NCBI RefSeq assembly: GCF_002869745.1 | Contig: NZ_PNOS01000003.1 | Location: 81,108-145,107 of the forward strand | Source of the DNA: Oceaniglobus roseus | Lineage (GTDB): Bacteria > Pseudomonadota > Alphaproteobacteria > Rhodobacterales > Rhodobacteraceae | Length of the DNA: 64,000 nt | Direction: 5' to 3' | Shown here: positions 24,177-33,632 of the stretch, in pieces | Numbering within the stretch: position 1 is the stretch's first letter | Layout: every line of letters begins with the position of its first letter | Made by a program: the position numbers and the translations under genes | The notes under the pieces: generated by a model | What the model saw: only the letters and a program-made list of their open reading frames with translations | What the model was told of the DNA's origin: nothing | Databases searched by the model: none

Positions 24177-25312
24177 GTGGTCTCGGGCAGGGGGGTCTGG
24201 GGGCCGCGGGCGGCCGGGTGGTCCAGCAGCAGGCCCATGGCGCGCGGTTCGGATTCGATCGGGCGCGACCAGAGCCGCGCGAAGGTGTCGTTCAGGTCCG
24301 CGCCCTCGTGCAGCACGGCGCGCACCGCCTCGCAGATCGGCATGGAAACCTGCACCCGGCGCGCAAGGTCGGTGACGGAGATGGCGTTGAGCTCGCCCTC
24401 GACCACCACCGGTTTGCCGCCGAAACACTCCTCGCGAGGGGTGCCCGCGCCAAGCTGCACGCCGAGCGACATGTTGCGCGAGCTTTCGGAGGAGCAGGTG
24501 AGCGTCAGGTCGCCCGCGCCGGAAAGGCCGGTCACGGTCTCGCGCCGCCCGCCGAGCGCCTCGGCCAGCTGCTTCATCTCGTCCATGCCGCGGGTGATCA
24601 GGGCGGCGCGGGTGTTCTTGGCGAAGCCCGCCCCGGTCATCATCCCGCAGGCGATGGCGATCACGTTCTTCACCGCGCCCCCGACCTCGACCCCCACGAG
24701 GTCGTCCGAGATGTAGGTGCGGAAATGCTCGGTGCTCATGGTCACGGCCATGCGCGCGGCGGGGCTTTCGAACGGCGACAGGCGGTCGTGGTAGCTGAAC
24801 TCGAACGCGACGGTGGCGGCGGTGAGGTGGCCGAGCGCGGTCTCGTCGGCGAAGGTCGGTCCCGAGATCACGCCGACCGGGTGATCGGGCAGCTCGTCCA
24901 GCGCGACCTGGCCCATGAGGTATCCCGTCGCCTCCTCGATCCCCTTGGCACATAGCGCCACCGGCACGCCCTTGCCGATCAGCCGGGCGATGTCGGCGCA
25001 GATCGCGCGGACGCTGTGCGAGGGGATGACGATCAGCACCGCCTCCGCCCCGTCGAGGGCCGCGGCAAGGTCGGTGGTGGCGCGGATGCCGGCGGGCAGG
25101 GGGATGCCGGGCAGGAAGGCCTCGTTCCTTGCGTTGTCGTTGATGTCGGCGGCGACGTCGGGATTGCGGCCCCAGAGCCGCACCTCGGCCCCGGCGCGCC
25201 GGGCGACGCTGGCGAGCGCGGTGCCCCAGGCCCCCGAACCCAGGACCGCGACCGTGCCGTAGGGCCGGGCGCGGGCGGGCGGACGGGGACGGGTCATGTC
25301 ATCGGATGGCAT
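24173..25312 (-). CDS. gpsA: NAD(P)-dependent glycerol-3-phosphate dehydrogenase
   Basis: A 379-residue GpsA-type enzyme reducing dihydroxyacetone phosphate to sn-glycerol-3-phosphate. The dinucleotide site is VLGSGAWGTALA at 23-34; the catalytic Lys region is GAVKNVIAIACG, and NTRAALITRGMDEM and GLSGAGDLTLTC are further family blocks. ATG 25312 has AAGGAA six bases upstream and gives a longer, Arg/Pro-rich N-terminus than usual; ATG 25297 is an alternative. It is the first gene of the glucosylglycerol operon and is probably dedicated to it, the housekeeping gpsA likely lying elsewhere. Confidence 0.88.
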   Translation of the reverse strand: MPSDDMTRPRPPARARPYGTVAVLGSGAWGTALASVARRAGAEVRLWGRNPDVAADINDNARNEAFLPGIPLPAGIRATTDLAAALDGAEAVLIVIPSHSVRAICADIARLIGKGVPVALCAKGIEEATGYLMGQVALDELPDHPVGVISGPTFADETALGHLTAATVAFEFSYHDRLSPFESPAARMAVTMSTEHFRTYISDDLVGVEVGGAVKNVIAIACGMMTGAGFAKNTRAALITRGMDEMKQLAEALGGRRETVTGLSGAGDLTLTCSSESSRNMSLGVQLGAGTPREECFGGKPVVVEGELNAISVTDLARRVQVSMPICEAVRAVLHEGADLNDTFARLWSRPIESEPRAMGLLLDHPAARGPQTPLPETT

Positions 25313-25659
25313 GGCGTTCCTTTGCAAAGAAGCGCCGTCAACGGCCCGTGGCCGGACAGCGGTCGTCGGATGAAATGGGTCGTCACGGGTCGATATCAAT
25401 ATCGTGAGGGGTATGGCCACCCCTGGACCGGTCATGTTCAGCTGCAGCAAGATCGCGGATTCTCCCGCTGCACGCCGCCTCTACAGGCCGCACGGAAATG
25501 ATGCAGATGCCGCAGGACGCGCCGATTTCCGATGTTTTCCCTTCTTCGGCGGGAACAGATGCGGCATTTCCCGGTTTATCCTCCGTCAATCCATTCGTGC
25601 GGCAGTGCAGAAAGCGCAGCGGCGCGACCCGTCTTTTGCAGGAACAGGAGAATGCGACG
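25313..25659. other. Divergent regulatory gap between the glucosylglycerol operon and galU
   Basis: No gene is visible here. The left part contains the small palindrome CGATATCAATATCG (25391-25404) about 80 bases upstream of gpsA. The right part is relatively AT-rich (for example 25501-25560) and carries the AGGAG site of galU at 25646-25650. An open frame continuing galU upstream to 25498 lacks family similarity. Confidence 0.5.
25391..25404. promoter_or_regulatory. Palindrome upstream of gpsA, possible operator
   Basis: CGATAT-CA-ATATCG is a perfect 6-bp inverted repeat in a markedly AT-rich spot, about 80 bases upstream of the gpsA start. It could be an operator for salt or osmotic control of the glucosylglycerol operon, but no regulator gene is adjacent. 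Confidence 0.3.
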
Positions 25660-26553
25660 ATGAGCAGCAAAGTCAGGACAGCGATCTTCCCGGTGGCCGG
25701 CCTCGGAACGCGGTTCCTGCCTGCGACGAAGGGCACCCCTAAAGAACTGCTGCCCGTCATCGACACGCCGCTGATCCAGTTCGCCATCGACGAGGCCCGC
25801 GCGGCCGGGATCGAGCGGATGGTGTTCGTGTCGCACCCCTCGAAGGGCGCGATCGAAAGCTACGTGCGCGACGATACCGAGCTGCGCCGCACCCTCTGCG
25901 AGAAGGGCAAGGAGAAGATCGCCGAGACGCTGCACGCGAATGCCGTCCACACGCAGGACCATGACGTGGTGTTCGTGATGCAGGACGAACCCCTGGGTCT
26001 CGGCCACGCCGTGCTCTGCGCGCGAGATCACGTGCTGGAGGGGCCGGTGGCCGTGATCCTGCCCGACGACCTGATCCTCGGAGAGCCCGGGTGCCTCTCG
26101 GAGATGATCGAGGCCTACGGTCGTTCCGGCGCGGGCCATCTGGTGGCCACCATGGAGGTCGGCCGGGACGAGACGGCGAGCTACGGCGTTCTCGAAATCG
26201 CCGCGCGCGAGGGGCGGCTGACCCGCGCCAAGGGCATGGTGGAGAAGCCCGCGCCCGAGGATGCGCCCTCGCGCCTCGCGGTGGTCGGGCGCTATGTCCT
26301 CGACCCGGCGATCTTCGAGCGGCTCGAAACGCAGCCCGCCGGGGCGGGAGGCGAGATCCAGCTGACCGACGCCATCGCCCACGGCATCGACACCATCGGC
26401 CTTGCCGGGTTCACCTTCTCGGGCGAGCGGTTCGATTGCGGCTCGAAATCGGGGATGCTGCGGGCGACACTGCACCTCGCCCGCGGCCGTGACGAGTTCC
26501 GCGACGTGCTGGACGACTTCGCGCCCGCCTCGGTGGTGCTTGCCGCCGAGTGA
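25660..26553 (+). CDS. galU: UTP-glucose-1-phosphate uridylyltransferase
   Basis: A 297-residue nucleotidyltransferase making UDP-glucose from UTP and glucose-1-phosphate. The N-terminal nucleotide-binding block FPVAGLGTRFLPATKG, the DEPLGLGHAVLCA block, the LPDDLIL metal region and the FDCGSKSGML C-terminal block all fit GalU. ATG 25660 has AGGAG nine bases upstream. It is divergent from the glucosylglycerol operon; GgpS uses ADP-glucose, so the link is one of sugar-nucleotide supply in general (polysaccharides, glycolipids) rather than direct. Confidence 0.92.
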   Translation: MSSKVRTAIFPVAGLGTRFLPATKGTPKELLPVIDTPLIQFAIDEARAAGIERMVFVSHPSKGAIESYVRDDTELRRTLCEKGKEKIAETLHANAVHTQDHDVVFVMQDEPLGLGHAVLCARDHVLEGPVAVILPDDLILGEPGCLSEMIEAYGRSGAGHLVATMEVGRDETASYGVLEIAAREGRLTRAKGMVEKPAPEDAPSRLAVVGRYVLDPAIFERLETQPAGAGGEIQLTDAIAHGIDTIGLAGFTFSGERFDCGSKSGMLRATLHLARGRDEFRDVLDDFAPASVVLAAE

Positions 26554-26583
26554 GCCGCTTGCTGCCGCGTTGAGCCTGGAATG

Positions 26584-26607
26584 ACGGCGCCCCCCGGGGC
26601 GCCGTTT
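26584..26607 (+). terminator. Rho-independent terminator of galU
   Basis: ACGGCGCCCC (26584-26593) pairs perfectly with GGGGCGCCGT (26596-26605), followed by TTTCGCGTTT, 30 bases after the galU stop. The short T-run is typical of terminators in high-GC genomes. Confidence 0.7.
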
Positions 26608-26705
26608 CGCGTTTCGGGGCGGCGCGGCTCCCGACCCGCGCGACTGGTGGCGCCGGGCGGTTGCCGGTATCTCTGGGCCGACCGCCCCGCGCAGGAGATG
26701 CCGCG

Positions 26706-27179
26706 ATGACCGAACGCCCCGATTACACCGAACTGGCCGCCGACCTGACGGCCGAGATGATGGCCTTCACCCGCAGCCTCGCGAAGACGTCGATCCCCCG
26801 TCGCCTGCGGGAACTGGTCAACGTGCGCGTCTCGCAGATCAACCGCTGCGCCTTCTGCGTCGACACCCACCTGAAATACGCGCTCGCCGCCGGGGAAGAG
26901 ACGGCGCGGCTCCATCACCTCGCAATCTGGCGCGAGTCGCCGCTGTTCGACGCGAAGGAAAAGGCGGCGCTGGCTTGGGCCGAGGCGCTGACGGTGCTGG
27001 GCGAGGAGGGGGTGCCGGATGCCGTCTACGACGCCGTTCGGGCCGAGTGGAGCGAGCGCGAGATGTGCGAGCTGGCCTTCGTCGTCATGGCGATCAACGG
27101 CTGGAACCGGGCGAGCGTGGCCTTCCGGCTGGTGCCGGGCTCGAAGGACGAGGCGTGGAAGCTGACGGCGAAGTTGTGA
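26706..27179 (+). CDS. AhpD-like / carboxymuconolactone decarboxylase family protein
   Basis: A 157-residue all-helical CMD-domain protein with the alkylhydroperoxidase motif CAFCVDTH (CxxCxxxH), giving a redox-active disulfide. AhpD-like proteins reduce peroxides or take part in peroxide defence. ATG 26706 is preceded by CAGGAG and by no closer start. It stands alone after the galU terminator; the next gene is convergent. Physiological substrate unknown. Confidence 0.85.
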   Translation: MTERPDYTELAADLTAEMMAFTRSLAKTSIPRRLRELVNVRVSQINRCAFCVDTHLKYALAAGEETARLHHLAIWRESPLFDAKEKAALAWAEALTVLGEEGVPDAVYDAVRAEWSEREMCELAFVVMAINGWNRASVAFRLVPGSKDEAWKLTAKL

Positions 27180-27293
27180 TGGGCCGTCGCTCCGCGCGGG
27201 GCGCTTCGTTTTGATGCCGGGTTGGTGGGGTGGAACCCCACCCTACGGTGAGGCGCTAGCCTACGAATGAGGAGCTAACCGCGGAGATGTCTC

Positions 27294-27371
27294 GCCCGGC
27301 GGCAACGCCGGGCAGCCCCCGACCGCCCCCACGGGCGGGGGCTTCTCCCCCGCCCGCGGTCGGGGGCTGCC
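27294..27371 (+). repeat. Two-hairpin intergenic element, copy 1
   Basis: Hairpin 1: GCCCGGCG-GCAA-CGCCGGGC (27294-27313). Directly after it, AGCCCCCGACCGC (27314-27326) pairs with GCGGTCGGGGGCT (27356-27368), enclosing GGGCGGGGG-CTTCT-CCCCCGCCC (27333-27355). Three related elements occur at 36560, 49810 and 58223. This one lies between the 3' ends of the convergent AhpD-like and xylA genes, so it may serve as a terminator, but its two-part form with a GCAA tetraloop is more elaborate than that needs. Confidence 0.75.
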
Positions 27372-27427
27372 CTTTGTGCCAAGTGGGAGCGGTCGAGATT
27401 TCGCTCTCGAAGAAGGCGTTGGCCCCC

Positions 27428-28732
27428 TCAGATATACCGCGACACCACGTTCTCGAGGATCTCCTGCCGGCCCGACTTCGGCTCGGGGCGCAGGTCGGCG
27501 GCGACGACGAGATCGTGGATCTCGGCCAGCGACTGCTCCTTCAGCATCTTCTTGGCGTCCGGCGTGTCCCAACCCGCGTAGCGGGCGGCCCGGTGGGTCT
27601 CCAGCACGCCGTCCGACAGCATCGCCGCCGCGGCCTTCAGCCCCCGTGCGCAGACGTCCATCCCGCCGACATGGGCCGCCACCAGGTCCACCGGGTCGAG
27701 CGACTGGCGGCGCAGCTTGGCGTCGAAGTTGGTGCCGCCGGTGGTGAAGCCGCCGGCCTTCAGCACCTCGTAATAGGCCAGCGCAACCTCGCGCGGGCTG
27801 TCGGGGAACTGGTCGGTGTCCCAGCCGGACTGGTAGTCGTTCCTGTTCATGTCGATGGAGCCGAGGATGCCGAGCGACGCGGCCATGGCAAGCTCGTGCT
27901 CGAAGGAATGGCCGGCGAGGATCGCGTGGCCCTGTTCGAGGTTCAGCTTCACCTCCTTCTCCAGCCCGAACCGCTTGAGGAAGCCGTAGACCGTGGCGGT
28001 GTCGTAGTCGTACTGGTGCTTCGAGGGCTCCTGGGGCTTCGGCTCGATCAGGATGGTGCCCTTGAAGCCGGTCTTGTGCTTGTAGTCGACGACCTTCGAC
28101 AGGAACGCGCCGGCCTGCTCGGCCTCGCGCGTCAGGTCGGTGTTCAGGAGCGTCTCGTAACCCTCGCGCCCGCCCCAGAGGACATAGTTCTGGCCGCCGA
28201 GCTTCATCGTGGCGTCCATGCAGCTTTTCACCGTGGCCGCGGCATAGGCGAAGACGTCGGGATCGGGGTTCGTCGCCGCGCCGGACATGAAGCGGCGGTG
28301 GGTGAAGAGGTTGGCCGTGCCCCAGAGGAGCTTCGTCTTCGACGTCTCCATCTTCTGGCCGATGTAGTCGGTGATCGCGTCGAGGTTCGACGCGCTCTCG
28401 GCGAAGCTCGCGCCTTCCGGGCGGATGTCGAAGTCGTGGAAGCAGAAGAACGGCTGGCCCAGGATCGCGAAGAGGTCGAAGGCGGCGTCGGCCTTGGCCC
28501 TGGCGTGCTCCATCGTGTCGCCGAACCAGGGGCGCTGGAAGGTCTGGCCGCCGAACGGGTCGCCGCCGGGCCAGGCGAAGCTGTGCCACCAGGCGACGGC
28601 GAAGCGCAGGTGGTCCTCCATCCGCTTGCCCATCACCACCTCGTCGGGGTCGTAGTGGCGGTAGGCGAGGTCGGACGTGCTGTCGGGCCCCTCGTAGGTC
28701 ACGGGGGCGATGCCGTCGAAATAGCTGGTCAT
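27428..28732 (-). CDS. xylA: Xylose isomerase
   Basis: A 434-residue TIM-barrel isomerase interconverting D-xylose and D-xylulose. The catalytic His region [12 protein letters not shown], metal ligand Glu/Lys in [15 protein letters not shown], and the metal site [19 protein letters not shown] are intact. Length is normal for the class II enzyme. It is the last gene of the xylFHGBA transcription unit, starting one base after the xylB stop. Cytosolic, Mg/Mn-dependent. Confidence 0.95.
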   Translation of the reverse strand: MTSYFDGIAPVTYEGPDSTSDLAYRHYDPDEVVMGKRMEDHLRFAVAWWHSFAWPGGDPFGGQTFQRPWFGDTMEHARAKADAAFDLFAILGQPFFCFHDFDIRPEGASFAESASNLDAITDYIGQKMETSKTKLLWGTANLFTHRRFMSGAATNPDPDVFAYAAATVKSCMDATMKLGGQNYVLWGGREGYETLLNTDLTREAEQAGAFLSKVVDYKHKTGFKGTILIEPKPQEPSKHQYDYDTATVYGFLKRFGLEKEVKLNLEQGHAILAGHSFEHELAMAASLGILGSIDMNRNDYQSGWDTDQFPDSPREVALAYYEVLKAGGFTTGGTNFDAKLRRQSLDPVDLVAAHVGGMDVCARGLKAAAAMLSDGVLETHRAARYAGWDTPDAKKMLKEQSLAEIHDLVVAADLRPEPKSGRQEILENVVSRYI

Positions 28733-28733
28733 G

Positions 28734-30170
28734 TCAGAGATCCTTGAGAGCGGGATAGGCGGCCTTGTAGCGCGCGTGCTGGTCGGCGAAGGCCTGTGTG
28801 AGGCTGGCGTCGGGGGCGACGGAGCGGGCGATCGGGGGCTGGGACGCGATCTCGGCCCCCGCGCCGGTCGCCGCCATCATGCCGAGCCGCGCGGCGCCGA
28901 GGGCCGCGCCGAAATCGCCGTCCTTCGGCACTTCGAGCGTGATGTCGAGCGCGGTGGCCAGCACCTTCAGCCAGTAGTCGGACCTGGCCCCGCCGCCGAG
29001 GGCGAGGGCGCTGTGCAGCGTGGTGCCCGTGGCCTTCAGCGCATCGCGGCAGTCGGCAAAGGCGAAGGCGACGCCTTCGAGGACGGCCCGGGCCGCGGCC
29101 TTCGCGTCGGTCGCGTGGTCGAGGAACAGGAACTGGCCGCGGATGGCGCTGTCGTTCAGGGGCGTGCGTTCGCCGCCGAGGTAGGGGAGGAACAGCGTCT
29201 TCGACGGCGCCCTGAGGTCGCCGAGGCCGCCTGTCAGCTCGGCCGCGGACTTGCCCGTGAGACGGGATAGCCATTGCAGCGCGTCGGCGGCGGCGAGGAT
29301 CACCCCCATCTGGTGCCAGGTGCCGGGGACGGCGTGGCAGAAGGTGTGGACCGCGGTGGCCGGGTCGGGACGGTAGCCGTCGTTCGCGGCGAAGAGCACG
29401 CCGGAGGTGCCGAGCGACAGGAAGGCGGTGCCGTCCTTCACCACGCCCGCGCCGATGGCGGCGGCGGCGTTGTCACCCGCGCCGCCCGCGACCGGGACCT
29501 GCGGGATGCCCCATGCCTCGGCGAGGGCGGGGCGGAGGGTCCCGGAGGTCTCCGAGCCTTCCACGAGGGATGGCATGTGGTCGCGCGACAGGTGGCAGGC
29601 CGAGAGCAGGGCGTCGGACCAGTCCCGCGCGCCGGTGTCGAGCCAGGCGGTGCCCGCGGCGTCGGACATCTCGGACACGTGGCCGCCGGTGAGATAGAGG
29701 CGCAGGTAATCCTTCGGCAGCAGCACCTTGGCGATCTTCGCGAAGGTCCCGGGCTCGTTCTCGCGCACCCAGTCGACCTTGGGGGCGGTGAAGCCCGGGA
29801 AGACGATGTTGCCGGTGATCTCGCGGAACTGCGGATCGGCGTCCATCGCGGCGGCCTGCCTGTGGCTGCGGGTGTCGTTCCAGAGCATGCAGGGGCGCAG
29901 CACGGTGTCGTCCGCGCCGACCAGCGTCGCGCCGTGCATGTGGCCGGACAGGCCGATGCCCGCCAGCCCCTCGCAGCCGTCGGCGGCCTTCAGGGCCTGC
30001 ACCGCTTCGGCGGCGGCCCGTTCCCAGGACGCGGGATCCTGCTCGGACCAGCCGTCGTGGCGGCGTTCCACGGTCAGCGGCACGCTGTGTTCCGCGAGAA
30101 CGGTCTGCGCCTCGTCGATGAGGATGGCCTTCAGCGACGAGGTTCCGAGGTCCAGTCCGATGTACTTCAC
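28734..30170 (-). CDS. xylB: Xylulokinase
   Basis: A 478-residue FGGY carbohydrate kinase phosphorylating D-xylulose to xylulose-5-phosphate. The N-terminal phosphate loop [12 protein letters not shown], the substrate block LSGHMHG and the C-terminal [13 protein letters not shown] and [11 protein letters not shown] blocks are present. The start is GTG 30170, giving a GTGA overlap with the upstream ATPase gene; this is where the family N-terminus begins. The product enters the pentose phosphate pathway. Confidence 0.93.
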   Translation of the reverse strand: MKYIGLDLGTSSLKAILIDEAQTVLAEHSVPLTVERRHDGWSEQDPASWERAAAEAVQALKAADGCEGLAGIGLSGHMHGATLVGADDTVLRPCMLWNDTRSHRQAAAMDADPQFREITGNIVFPGFTAPKVDWVRENEPGTFAKIAKVLLPKDYLRLYLTGGHVSEMSDAAGTAWLDTGARDWSDALLSACHLSRDHMPSLVEGSETSGTLRPALAEAWGIPQVPVAGGAGDNAAAAIGAGVVKDGTAFLSLGTSGVLFAANDGYRPDPATAVHTFCHAVPGTWHQMGVILAAADALQWLSRLTGKSAAELTGGLGDLRAPSKTLFLPYLGGERTPLNDSAIRGQFLFLDHATDAKAAARAVLEGVAFAFADCRDALKATGTTLHSALALGGGARSDYWLKVLATALDITLEVPKDGDFGAALGAARLGMMAATGAGAEIASQPPIARSVAPDASLTQAFADQHARYKAAYPALKDL

Positions 30171-30940
30171 GCCGCCCGCTCCGGCCGCTTGCCGAGGATG
30201 ATCATGCCGAGGATCTCGTCGTCGGTGACGTCGGCCACCCGCTCGGTCCCGACCAGCTGGCCGTTCTTCATCACCGAGACCCGGTCGCACAGCTCCATCA
30301 CGTCGTGGATGTCGTGGGAGATCAGGAAGATGCCGAGGCCCTGGCGCTTCAGCTCCTGCACCAGTTCGGACACCATCTTGGTCTCCTGCGGCCCGAGGGC
30401 CGCGGTGGGTTCGTCCATGATCAGGATCTTGGCGTTGAAATAGACGGCCCGGGCGATTGCGACGGACTGCCGCTGGCCGCCCGAGAGGGCCGAGACCGGA
30501 TCGGCGAACTTTTTGAAGTTCGGGTTCAGGCGGTGCATGATCTTGCGCGTCTCCGCCTCCATCCGCGCGTCGTCCACGAAGCCCAGCGGCGTGACCAGCT
30601 CACGCCCAAGGAACAGGTTCGAGGCGGCGTCGAGATTGTCGGCCAGCGCGAGGGTCTGGTAGATCGTCTCGATGTTGTAGTGGCGGGCGTCGCGGGGGTT
30701 GTTGATCGTCGCCTTCTCGCCGTTGACGTAGATCTCGCCCGAATCCATCGAATAGGCGCCCGAGAGGCACTTGATGAGGGTCGACTTGCCCGCGCCGTTG
30801 TGACCCAGCAGGCCGACCACCTCGCCCGGGTAGAGGTCGACGCTGACGTGGTCCACGGCCTTGATGCCGCCGAAGGAGATCGAGATGTCGCGCATCTCGA
30901 CCAGCGGGGTTCCGGTGTTGCTCATGGCGTGGTCCTTCAT
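30167..30940 (-). CDS. xylG: Xylose ABC transporter ATP-binding protein (single-domain)
   Basis: A 257-residue ATPase with Walker A GHNGAGKS, signature LSGGQRQS, Walker B KILIMDEP and switch His in ISHDIHDV. Unlike E. coli XylG, which has two fused nucleotide-binding domains, this protein has only one, like FrcA of rhizobia, so it works as a homodimer. ATG 30940 overlaps the permease stop by ATGA; an in-frame ATG at 30925 is an alternative. Context makes xylose the likely substrate. Confidence 0.88.
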   Translation of the reverse strand: MKDHAMSNTGTPLVEMRDISISFGGIKAVDHVSVDLYPGEVVGLLGHNGAGKSTLIKCLSGAYSMDSGEIYVNGEKATINNPRDARHYNIETIYQTLALADNLDAASNLFLGRELVTPLGFVDDARMEAETRKIMHRLNPNFKKFADPVSALSGGQRQSVAIARAVYFNAKILIMDEPTAALGPQETKMVSELVQELKRQGLGIFLISHDIHDVMELCDRVSVMKNGQLVGTERVADVTDDEILGMIILGKRPERAA

Positions 30941-32268
30941 TTGGATTTGCCGCGATAGAGGATGTCGAGCCAGACGGCCAGGACGAGGACGCCGCCGACC
31001 ACGATCCGCTGGATCGCCGCGTCGAAGCCGATCAGCACCATGCCCGTCTGCAGGGACTGCATGACGAGGGCGCCGAGGACCGCGCCGAAGATCGTGCCGA
31101 CCCCGCCCGCGAGGGAGGTGCCGCCGATCACCGCGGCGGCGATCACGTAGAGCTCGTCAAGCTCGCCGAGCGCGTTGGTGGCCGAGTTCAGGCGGGCCGA
31201 GGCGACGACGGCGGACAGGCCCGCGAGGAAGCCCATGATCGAGAAGATCTTGATCGTCATCATCTTCGTGTTGATGCCGGCCAGCTTCGCCGCCTCGGGG
31301 TTGCCGCCGATCGCGAAGACGTAGCGGCCGAACCGGGTGCGGTTCATCACCACCGTCATGATCAGCGCGACGGCGACGAGGATCAGCACCGGGATAGCGA
31401 AGCCGTGGGAGATGAAGAGCCCGCCCTCGGGCATCTCGATCCCGTTCGCCTCGGCGTACTGGCGGACGATGCCGCGGGGCCAGGGATAGGCGTTGACCAG
31501 CAGCACCGCGCCGATGATCGCGCCGCAGCCGAGCAGCCCGAGGAAGGCGTCGGCCCAGACCGGACGCAGCGGGAACTCGAACTGGATGCGCTGGCGGCGG
31601 CCGTAGAGAAGCCCGGCGATCACCCCGAGGCAGCCGACGAGGCCGAGGATCCAGCTCCCGGTGTAGCCGATGGCGCCGTAGGGGCCGCCGCCGAGCAGGG
31701 CGAAGGTGCTGTCGACCGGCGAGATCGTCTCGCCCCGCGCGACGAGGAAGCCCGCGCCGCGCCAGACGAGGAGACCGCCGAGCGAGACGATGAAGGAGGG
31801 GATGCCGCCGTAGGCGATGAGGAAGCCGTGGAATGCGCCGACCAGCGCGCCGAGGCCGACGCCGCAGAGCACGGCGATGATCCAGATCAGCGGATGGCCG
31901 AGGCCAAGGATGGAGGGCAGCAGGTAGACCTGCACGACCCCCATGATGATCGCGCAGAACCCGAGGACCGAGCCCACGGACAGGTCGATGTGGCGGGTCA
32001 CGATGACCAGCACCATGCCGCAGGCCATGATTCCGATGGACGAGGTCTGGACCGAGAGGTTCCAGAGGTTCCGGGGCGTCAGGAACGCGCCGTAGCCGTT
32101 CACCACCGCGCCGTAGACGTGGAAGCCGATCCAGATCAGCGCCAGCGCGCCGATCATGCCGATCATCCGGGTGTCGAGCTCGGTGGCCTTGAGGAACCGC
32201 GCGAAGGCGCCGTCGGTGGGCTTCACCGGATTGGCGGGCGGCGTCGAGGTATGGGAGGTGTCGGTCAT
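30937..32268 (-). CDS. xylH: Xylose ABC transporter permease
   Basis: A 443-residue BPD_transp_2 (ribose/xylose type) permease with about ten or more membrane helices; the first 30 residues are cytoplasmic and Thr/Pro-rich. Family blocks include [13 protein letters not shown] near the middle of the first half and [14 protein letters not shown]. It pairs with the single-domain ATPase encoded downstream. Separated from xylF by 138 bases that hold a strong hairpin. Confidence 0.9.
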   Translation of the reverse strand: MTDTSHTSTPPANPVKPTDGAFARFLKATELDTRMIGMIGALALIWIGFHVYGAVVNGYGAFLTPRNLWNLSVQTSSIGIMACGMVLVIVTRHIDLSVGSVLGFCAIIMGVVQVYLLPSILGLGHPLIWIIAVLCGVGLGALVGAFHGFLIAYGGIPSFIVSLGGLLVWRGAGFLVARGETISPVDSTFALLGGGPYGAIGYTGSWILGLVGCLGVIAGLLYGRRQRIQFEFPLRPVWADAFLGLLGCGAIIGAVLLVNAYPWPRGIVRQYAEANGIEMPEGGLFISHGFAIPVLILVAVALIMTVVMNRTRFGRYVFAIGGNPEAAKLAGINTKMMTIKIFSIMGFLAGLSAVVASARLNSATNALGELDELYVIAAAVIGGTSLAGGVGTIFGAVLGALVMQSLQTGMVLIGFDAAIQRIVVGGVLVLAVWLDILYRGKSK

Positions 32269-32364
32269 GGCAAATCCAGCGCTGGAGGGGCGACGGGGCG
32301 GCGCGGGATGCGGGAACTGGTGTCGCCGGGCGCGGGCGGGCGCATCGGGCCGTCGTGCGGGGGT

Positions 32365-32393
32365 GCGGTGCGCGGCGAGGGGCCGCGCACCGC
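32365..32393 (-). other. Intercistronic hairpin 3' of xylF
   Basis: GCGGTGCGCGG (32365-32375) and CCGCGCACCGC (32383-32393) form a perfect 11-bp stem with loop CGAGGGG, 13 bases after the xylF stop on the minus strand. Lacking a T-tract, it likely protects the xylF mRNA or attenuates read-through so the binding protein is made in excess. Confidence 0.6.
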
Positions 32394-32406
32394 CGTCAGG
32401 GTGCCG

Positions 32407-33435
32407 TTACTTGCAGGCCGGAACGTCGTCGGCCGCGCCTTCGCAGGCCTGTTCCTTGGAGATGTGGCCGGCGTCGATCACGAGGTTCAGCGTCTCCTTG
32501 GTGATCGGGGTGGGCTTCAGGAAGATGGCGTTCATCTCGACGCCCTTCTCGCCGCCCGACCACTTCTCGGCGCCTTCGACCGCGTCCATCGCGGTGCCGT
32601 CGGCGAGGGCCAGTGCGATGTTCGCCGCTTCCTTGCCCAGGTCGCGCGAGTTCTTCCACACCGACACGGTCTGGGTGCCGCGGGCCACGCGGTTCAGCGC
32701 GGCGAGATCGCCGTCCTGGCCGCCGACGGGGATGTTCAGGCCCTGGGCCGAAAGCGCCGCGATCACGCCGCCCGCCATGCCGTCGTTCTCGGCCAGAACG
32801 GCGTCGACGTCGTTGTTGTTGGCGGTCAGGATCTGCTCCATGTTCTTCTGGGCGTTCTCGGGCTTCCAGCCGTCCGAGAAGGCCTCGCCGACGATCGAGA
32901 TGTCGCCGCTGTCAATCTCGCCCTGGAGCACTTCCATCATGCCTTCCAGCAGGAACTGCGCGTTCGGATCGCCCGGGTCGCCCTTGATGATGGCATAGTT
33001 GCCGTCGCCCGCGGCCTTCATCACGGTCTCGGCGATGATCGAGCCGACGCCCTTGTTGTCGAAGGTCAGGTAGAAGGCGCGCGGATCCTCGATCAGGCGG
33101 TCATAGCCGACCACCGGGATCTCCTCGGCGGCCGCCTTGTCGATGGCGGGGCCGATGGCGTCCTTGTCCATGGCGAGGATGATCAGCGCGTCGGCGCCCT
33201 GGGCGATCAGCGACTCGATGTCGGTCAGCTGCTTGGAGGCCGAGGCCTGGGCGTCGGCCGAGATGTACTTGGCGCCGGCGGCTTCGAGGGCTTCCTTGAT
33301 CGCGGCTTCGTCGGTCTTCCAGCGCTCTTCCTGGAAGTTGGACCAGCTGACGCCGACGGTCTTGCCGTCCTGGGCGTAGACCGCCGAGGTCAGCGCGGTC
33401 GACAGCATCGCTGCCGCCACAAGTGTGAAACGCAT
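32407..33435 (-). CDS. xylF: Xylose ABC transporter substrate-binding protein
   Basis: A 342-residue periplasmic Peripla_BP_4 protein with a signal peptide to about residue 21 (SAVYAQ). The mature protein starts with the usual TVGVSWSNFQEERWK, which includes the sugar-stacking aromatic and charged residues of XylF, and continues with AENDGMAGGV and the Asp in VGGQDGD. Two cysteines near the end may form a disulfide. GGGAGGA lies six bases before the ATG. First gene of the xylose operon. Confidence 0.93.
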   Translation of the reverse strand: MRFTLVAAAMLSTALTSAVYAQDGKTVGVSWSNFQEERWKTDEAAIKEALEAAGAKYISADAQASASKQLTDIESLIAQGADALIILAMDKDAIGPAIDKAAAEEIPVVGYDRLIEDPRAFYLTFDNKGVGSIIAETVMKAAGDGNYAIIKGDPGDPNAQFLLEGMMEVLQGEIDSGDISIVGEAFSDGWKPENAQKNMEQILTANNNDVDAVLAENDGMAGGVIAALSAQGLNIPVGGQDGDLAALNRVARGTQTVSVWKNSRDLGKEAANIALALADGTAMDAVEGAEKWSGGEKGVEMNAIFLKPTPITKETLNLVIDAGHISKEQACEGAADDVPACK

Positions 33436-33510
33436 GGTAGTTCCTCCCGAGATGCTGCCACCGCTCTCCGGCGGCAGTCAGTTGCAATCTGTGGCGCCGA
33501 CCATGCCGCG

Positions 33511-33535
33511 ATTTAATTCAGGTGTCAAAATAAAT
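33511..33535. promoter_or_regulatory. Imperfect AT-rich palindrome, candidate XylR operator
   Basis: ATTTAATT (33511-33518) and AAAATAAAT (33527-33535) form an imperfect inverted repeat around CAGGTGTC, in the 197-base gap between divergent xylF and the ROK regulator gene. It is the only AT-rich palindrome there and has the half-site layout of ROK operators. Location fits repression of both genes. Confidence 0.5.
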
Positions 33536-33632
33536 AGTTTGCGGAATGCCGGATTTTGCGTAACCCTTCGCGGCAGGACCCGGAAAGATGCCGCATGAAT
33601 GAGCGTCCCCGGTCTGGTGCGGAGGAGTTCCT

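Noticed and set aside
25498..25659. In-frame N-terminal extension of galU
   Set aside because: Not similar to GalU N-termini; the RBS-supported ATG is at 25660.
31405..33516. Long plus-strand open frame opposite xylH and xylF
   Set aside because: Low-complexity Arg/Asp/Gly/Ala sequence without domains; the real genes are on the minus strand.
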